A stretch of 8,512 nt of DNA from positions 1 to 8,512 of the forward strand of contig CANTWP010000099.1 of assembly GCA_947853245.1 (NCBI GenBank). The letters run 5' to 3'. The translations under genes were made by a program, and so were the position numbers. Source of the DNA: an uncultured Bacilli bacterium (GTDB lineage Bacteria; Bacillota_I; Bacilli_A; RF39; UBA660). Shown in pieces: positions 6,014-8,512 of the stretch (the first letter of the stretch is position 1; each line of letters starts with the position of its first letter). The notes under the pieces were generated by a model that did no database searches, had not been told where the DNA came from, and worked only from the letters and a program-made list of their open reading frames with translations.

Positions 6014-7009
6014 ATGAAAGTATTATTAACTGGTGGAATAGGTTATATTGGATCACATACATTAGTAGAACTTTTAGATAGTGGTTATAATGTTATAGTT
6101 ATTGATAATTTTTATAATTCTAAACCAGATGTTATTGATAAAGTCAAAGAAATTACTAACAAAGATTTTAAGTTTTATGAAGGAAACATTTGTGATAAAA
6201 AAATATTAGAAAAAATATTTAATGAAAATAATATTGAGGCTGTAATTCATTTTGCGGGATATAAAGCAGTAGGAGAGTCTGTAAAAGAACCACTTAAATA
6301 TTATCGTAATAATTTAGACTCGACATTAACATTACTTGAGGTAATGAAAAAACATAATTGTAAGAAGTTAGTATTTTCATCAAGCGCTACTGTATATGGA
6401 AAACCAGAAAGTTTACCTATTAAAGAAAATTTTCATTTAAGTACTACCAATCCTTATGGAACTACTAAATTAATAATTGAAGGAATACTTCAAGATTTAT
6501 ATAAATCAGATCCTACTTGGGCGATAGCGATTCTTAGATACTTTAATCCGATTGGGGCACATAGTAGTGGTTTAATAGGAGAAAATCCTAATGATGTACC
6601 TAATAATTTAATGCCATATATTTTGAAAGTAGCAAGTGGTGAATATCCTTGTTTAAGTATATTTGGGGACGATTATGAAACACATGATGGAACAGGTGTA
6701 AGAGATTATATTCATGTTGTAGATTTAGCTAAAGGTCATGTGAAAGCAATAGAATTTATAGAAAATAATATTGGAATAGATGCTTATAATTTAGGAACGG
6801 GAATTGGTTATAGTGTTCTAGATTTAGTAAAAACATTTGAACAGGTAACTGGAGTACCAGTAAATTATAAAATAGTAGAAAGAAGACCTGGTGATATAGA
6901 TGCTTGTTACGCAGATGCTAGCTATGCCTTAGAAAAACTAAATTGGCACGTAGAAAAGACTTTAGAAGATATGTGTCGTGATTCCTATAATTATTTAAAA
7001 CATAATTAG
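6014..7009 (+). CDS. galE: UDP-glucose 4-epimerase
   Basis: An NAD-dependent short-chain dehydrogenase-type enzyme that interconverts UDP-glucose and UDP-galactose, feeding galactose use and cell-surface glycans. It has 331 residues (E. coli 338). It shows the nucleotide-binding TGGIGYIGSH (6-15), VIDNFYNS (29-36), HFAGYKAVGESV (79-90), SSSATVYG with S124 (122-129), the Y148-x-x-x-K152 pair in NPYGTTK, RYFNPIGAH (175-183) and GTGVRDYIHVVDLA (226-239), all typical of GalE. GGGAGG (6001-6006), inside the end of ruvB, lies 7 nt before the ATG, and the gap to ruvB is 2 nt, so it is co-expressed with ruvAB. galE is not a usual member of this cluster. Its stop TAG directly abuts the palindrome at 7009. 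Confidence 0.95.
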   Translation: MKVLLTGGIGYIGSHTLVELLDSGYNVIVIDNFYNSKPDVIDKVKEITNKDFKFYEGNICDKKILEKIFNENNIEAVIHFAGYKAVGESVKEPLKYYRNNLDSTLTLLEVMKKHNCKKLVFSSSATVYGKPESLPIKENFHLSTTNPYGTTKLIIEGILQDLYKSDPTWAIAILRYFNPIGAHSSGLIGENPNDVPNNLMPYILKVASGEYPCLSIFGDDYETHDGTGVRDYIHVVDLAKGHVKAIEFIENNIGIDAYNLGTGIGYSVLDLVKTFEQVTGVPVNYKIVERRPGDIDACYADASYALEKLNWHVEKTLEDMCRDSYNYLKHN

Positions 7010-7065
7010 GCTCTTTGTCAAATAGTGTTGGTGAGTAAATTACCAATACTATTTATTATAGAACC
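7009..7065. repeat. Decayed palindrome resembling an ISL3-family end or MITE
   Basis: An imperfect 26-bp inverted repeat: the left arm 7009-7034 begins GGCTCTTTGTC and the right arm 7040-7065 ends TATAGAACC. The arms agree at 19 of 26 positions. The core (7020-7032 with 7042-7054) is 13 bp with one G-U pair. GGCTCTT is a typical opening of ISL3-family ends, recalled from known elements and not searched here. The hairpin could also end ruvAB-galE transcription, but the following sequence ATTATAG is a poor U-tail. Confidence 0.6.
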
Positions 7066-7070
7066 CATAA

Positions 7071-7628
7071 TTAAAAGATAGACTTTATGTATTTCGTAAT
7101 CAAATGCATCAAGATAGTGTTACTTTTGGTGTTTATTCTAGTCATGATGATATAAAAGTAAGGAGATAGACAAAACCAACCGGTGAAGTATATATAGTTG
7201 AGGAGAAGAAAATTACGGAAGATACACTATATGTTGATGGTTTTTTTACTAATTATAAAGGAAACAAATATTAGTCATTTAGGAGAATTTAAGTCTGAAA
7301 ATAAGGTTAATTTATTTGATGAAAATTATTATTTTAAAACAAATATTCCTACTGGAGGTGAGGTAGAAGATACAAGTAATGCATGGAGAGTTCTAGTTTC
7401 AAGTTCATATAAGAAACAGCTGGTACTAATCCTAAATTTAATATTATTTATAATAATAATTCTACATTTGTTGCAATTGAATATAGATATAATGTTAGCA
7501 CTAGTTATAAATATTATAAAACTAAAACAACTAAACCAATACTTTATTTAAGTGCTACTTACGACTCTGGACCTTCAATTATATATATTAAGAAAAATTC
7601 ATTTATTGTCCAGAAAGTAAATTGTTAA
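7071..7628 (+). pseudogene. Frameshifted remnant of an unrecognised, possibly secreted protein
   Basis: Coding-like peptide is spread over two frames in three pieces. Piece 1 (7071-7271) reads VFRNQMHQDSVTFGVYSS, then stops at TAG 7167-7169, then resumes with PTGEVYIVEEKKITEDTLYV until TAG 7272-7274. Piece 2 (about 7262-7412, next frame) reads SHLGEFKSENKVNLFDENYY up to NAWRVLVSSSYK. Piece 3 (7413-7628, original frame) reads ETAGTNPKFNIIYNNNS up to VQKVNC and TAA. The two frame changes compensate. The joined product would be about 185 residues, rich in Tyr, Asn, Ser and Thr, as in surface or secreted beta-rich proteins. No start codon with a ribosome binding site precedes it, and its 5' end abuts the palindrome, suggesting truncation there. 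The family is unknown to me. An ORF from 7198 to 7551 cuts across these pieces and is not a real gene. Confidence 0.72.
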
Positions 7629-7632
7629 ATAT

Positions 7633-7667
7633 AAACACGGTTTTACTAGTAAAAAATCGTGTTTTTT
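7633..7667 (+). terminator. Rho-independent terminator before queA
   Basis: A 12-bp stem, AAACACGGTTTT (7633-7644) with AAAATCGTGTTT (7653-7664), contains one G-U pair and an 8-nt loop. T-run TTTTTT (7662-7667) includes the end of the stem. It follows the stop of the pseudogene by 4 nt, so it was probably that gene's terminator and now also protects queA from read-through. Confidence 0.85.
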
Positions 7668-7675
7668 GTTATAAT
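7647..7675 (+). promoter_or_regulatory. queA promoter (extended -10, weak -35)
   Basis: A perfect TATAAT (7670-7675) is preceded by TGT, giving an extended -10. The -35 position (7647-7652, TAGTAA) matches poorly and lies inside the terminator hairpin. The expected start is near 7682. The GGAAGTGA ribosome binding site (7686-7693) lies 7 nt before the ATG. Confidence 0.62.
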
Positions 7676-7700
7676 ACTTTTGTTTGGAAGTGACTAATAA

Positions 7701-8512
7701 ATGAAAACTGAAGATTTTGATTTTGATTTGCCAGAAAGATTAATTGCACAGACTCCTATTGAAAAAAGAGATGCATCAAAGTTATTAATATTAAATAAAG
7801 AAACTGGTGAAATAGAACATAAACATTTTACTGATATTATTGATTATTTAGAAGAAGGCGATACGTTAGTATTAAATGATACTAAAGTTATGCCAGCAAG
7901 ATTATATGGTATTAAGGAAGAAACTAATGCTATAATAGAAGTTTTACTTTTAAAGGATTTAGGTGACAATAATTGGGAATGTTTAACTAAACCTGCTAAA
8001 AGGATAAGTGTTGGTACTAGAGTAAGTTTTGGGAATGGTTTACTTATCGCAGAGTGTACTAAAGTAGGAGAAGAAGGAATTCGTGAGTTTAAATTAATTT
8101 ATGATGGTATATTATATGAAATACTAGATAAATTGGGAGAAATGCCACTTCCTCCATATATACATGAAAAATTACAAGATAGAGATCGTTACCAGACAGT
8201 GTATGCTAAAAATATAGGAAGTGCTGCTGCTCCAACTGCAGGTTTACATTTTACTAAGGAATTATTAGAAAAAATAAAAGCTAAAGGTGTAAATATTGTT
8301 TATATTACTTTACATGTCGGGCTTGGAACATTTAGACCAGTTAATGTTCTTGATGTAACGAAACATAAAATGCATAGTGAATATTATATGATGGATAAAA
8401 ATACTGCTGAGGTACTCAATAATACTAAAAAAAGTTGTAGAAAAATTATTAGTGTCGGAACTACATCTACAAGAACTTTAGAAACTATAATGAATTTATA
8501 TGGTGAGTTTAA
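7701..8512 (+). CDS. queA: S-adenosylmethionine:tRNA ribosyltransferase-isomerase, 3' end outside window
   Basis: QueA moves the ribosyl part of S-adenosylmethionine onto preQ1-modified tRNA, making epoxyqueuosine. 270 codons are present with no stop; the usual length is about 340, so roughly 70 residues lie beyond the edge. Family signatures: FDFDLPERLIAQTP (6-19), RDASKLLILN near 23-32, LVLNDTKVMPARL in the first quarter, GEMPLPPYI, IGSAAAPTAGLHFT, LHVGLGTFRPVNV with HKMHSEYY, and VGTTSTRTLE near the end. It starts at ATG 7701 behind a clear ribosome binding site. In many low-GC Gram-positives it follows ruvB directly and precedes tgt; here it has its own promoter and is separated from ruvB by galE and a pseudogene. 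Confidence 0.96.
   Translation, partial: MKTEDFDFDLPERLIAQTPIEKRDASKLLILNKETGEIEHKHFTDIIDYLEEGDTLVLNDTKVMPARLYGIKEETNAIIEVLLLKDLGDNNWECLTKPAKRISVGTRVSFGNGLLIAECTKVGEEGIREFKLIYDGILYEILDKLGEMPLPPYIHEKLQDRDRYQTVYAKNIGSAAAPTAGLHFTKELLEKIKAKGVNIVYITLHVGLGTFRPVNVLDVTKHKMHSEYYMMDKNTAEVLNNTKKSCRKIISVGTTSTRTLETIMNLYGEF

Noticed and set aside
7087..7155. Short hydrophobic peptide MYFVIKCIKIVLLLVF as a signal or toxin peptide
   Set aside because: It has no ribosome binding site, overlaps better coding-like sequence in another frame and probably reflects T-rich shadow reading.
7198..7551. 117-residue + strand ORF as an intact gene
   Set aside because: Only its middle part (about 7262-7412) reads like protein. 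The better peptide before and after lies in another frame, so it is a slice of a pseudogene.
1..8512. Alternative genetic code with TGA as tryptophan
   Set aside because: All recognised genes use TGG for Trp and contain no in-frame TGA. The absence of TGA stops in so few genes is not evidence.
1..8512. CRISPR arrays, tRNA or rRNA genes, riboswitches
   Set aside because: I saw no regularly spaced repeats, cloverleaf sequences or long structured leaders. The leaders here are very short.

Overview
The window is a very AT-rich bacterial chromosome segment. Housekeeping genes (fmt, ruvA, ruvB, galE, queA) run on the + strand, and a transposable element sits on the - strand at the left. Dense coding, A/T-biased codons, strong AGGAGG-type ribosome binding sites and the ruvAB/queA neighbourhood point to a low-GC Bacillota or Mycoplasmatota relative, perhaps an uncultured gut lineage. 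This is inferred from style and gene order; no marker gene fixes the taxon. Tryptophan is read from TGG throughout, no gene contains an in-frame TGA and none ends in TGA, so the standard bacterial code fits.

Layout. 1-87 holds the last 28 codons of an unidentified + strand gene. 88-239 is non-coding, with a possible orphan promoter and the left edge of the mobile element. About 217-2323 is an IS91-type element: a tyrosine recombinase (1351-2199) and a Y2/HUH transposase (240-1358), read leftward as a two-gene operon with an 8-nt stop/start overlap. Beyond its 5' end lie two interlocking inverted repeats (2220-2323). Next is a + strand operon from an extended -10 promoter: fmt, a 214-residue single-pass membrane protein and a 101-residue small membrane protein, closed by a hairpin terminator at about 4355-4395. 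A second extended -10 promoter drives ruvA-ruvB-galE with tight spacing. After galE come a decayed palindrome resembling an ISL3-family end (7009-7065), a multiply frameshifted pseudogene (7071-7628), a clean terminator (7633-7667) and the queA promoter. queA starts at 7701 and runs off the right edge.

Functionally, fmt makes the initiator formyl-Met-tRNA, RuvA and RuvB form the Holliday-junction branch-migration motor, GalE interconverts UDP-glucose and UDP-galactose, and QueA performs a late step of queuosine synthesis on tRNA. ruvA-ruvB-queA is a common order in low-GC Gram-positives; here galE and mobile-element debris lie between ruvB and queA. No new defence or signalling system is evident. 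The most noteworthy points are the integrase-bearing IS91-like element with its interlocking repeats, the palindrome plus pseudogene scar after galE, the identical ultra-short-leader geometry of the fmt and ruvA promoters, and two uncharacterised membrane proteins linked to fmt.
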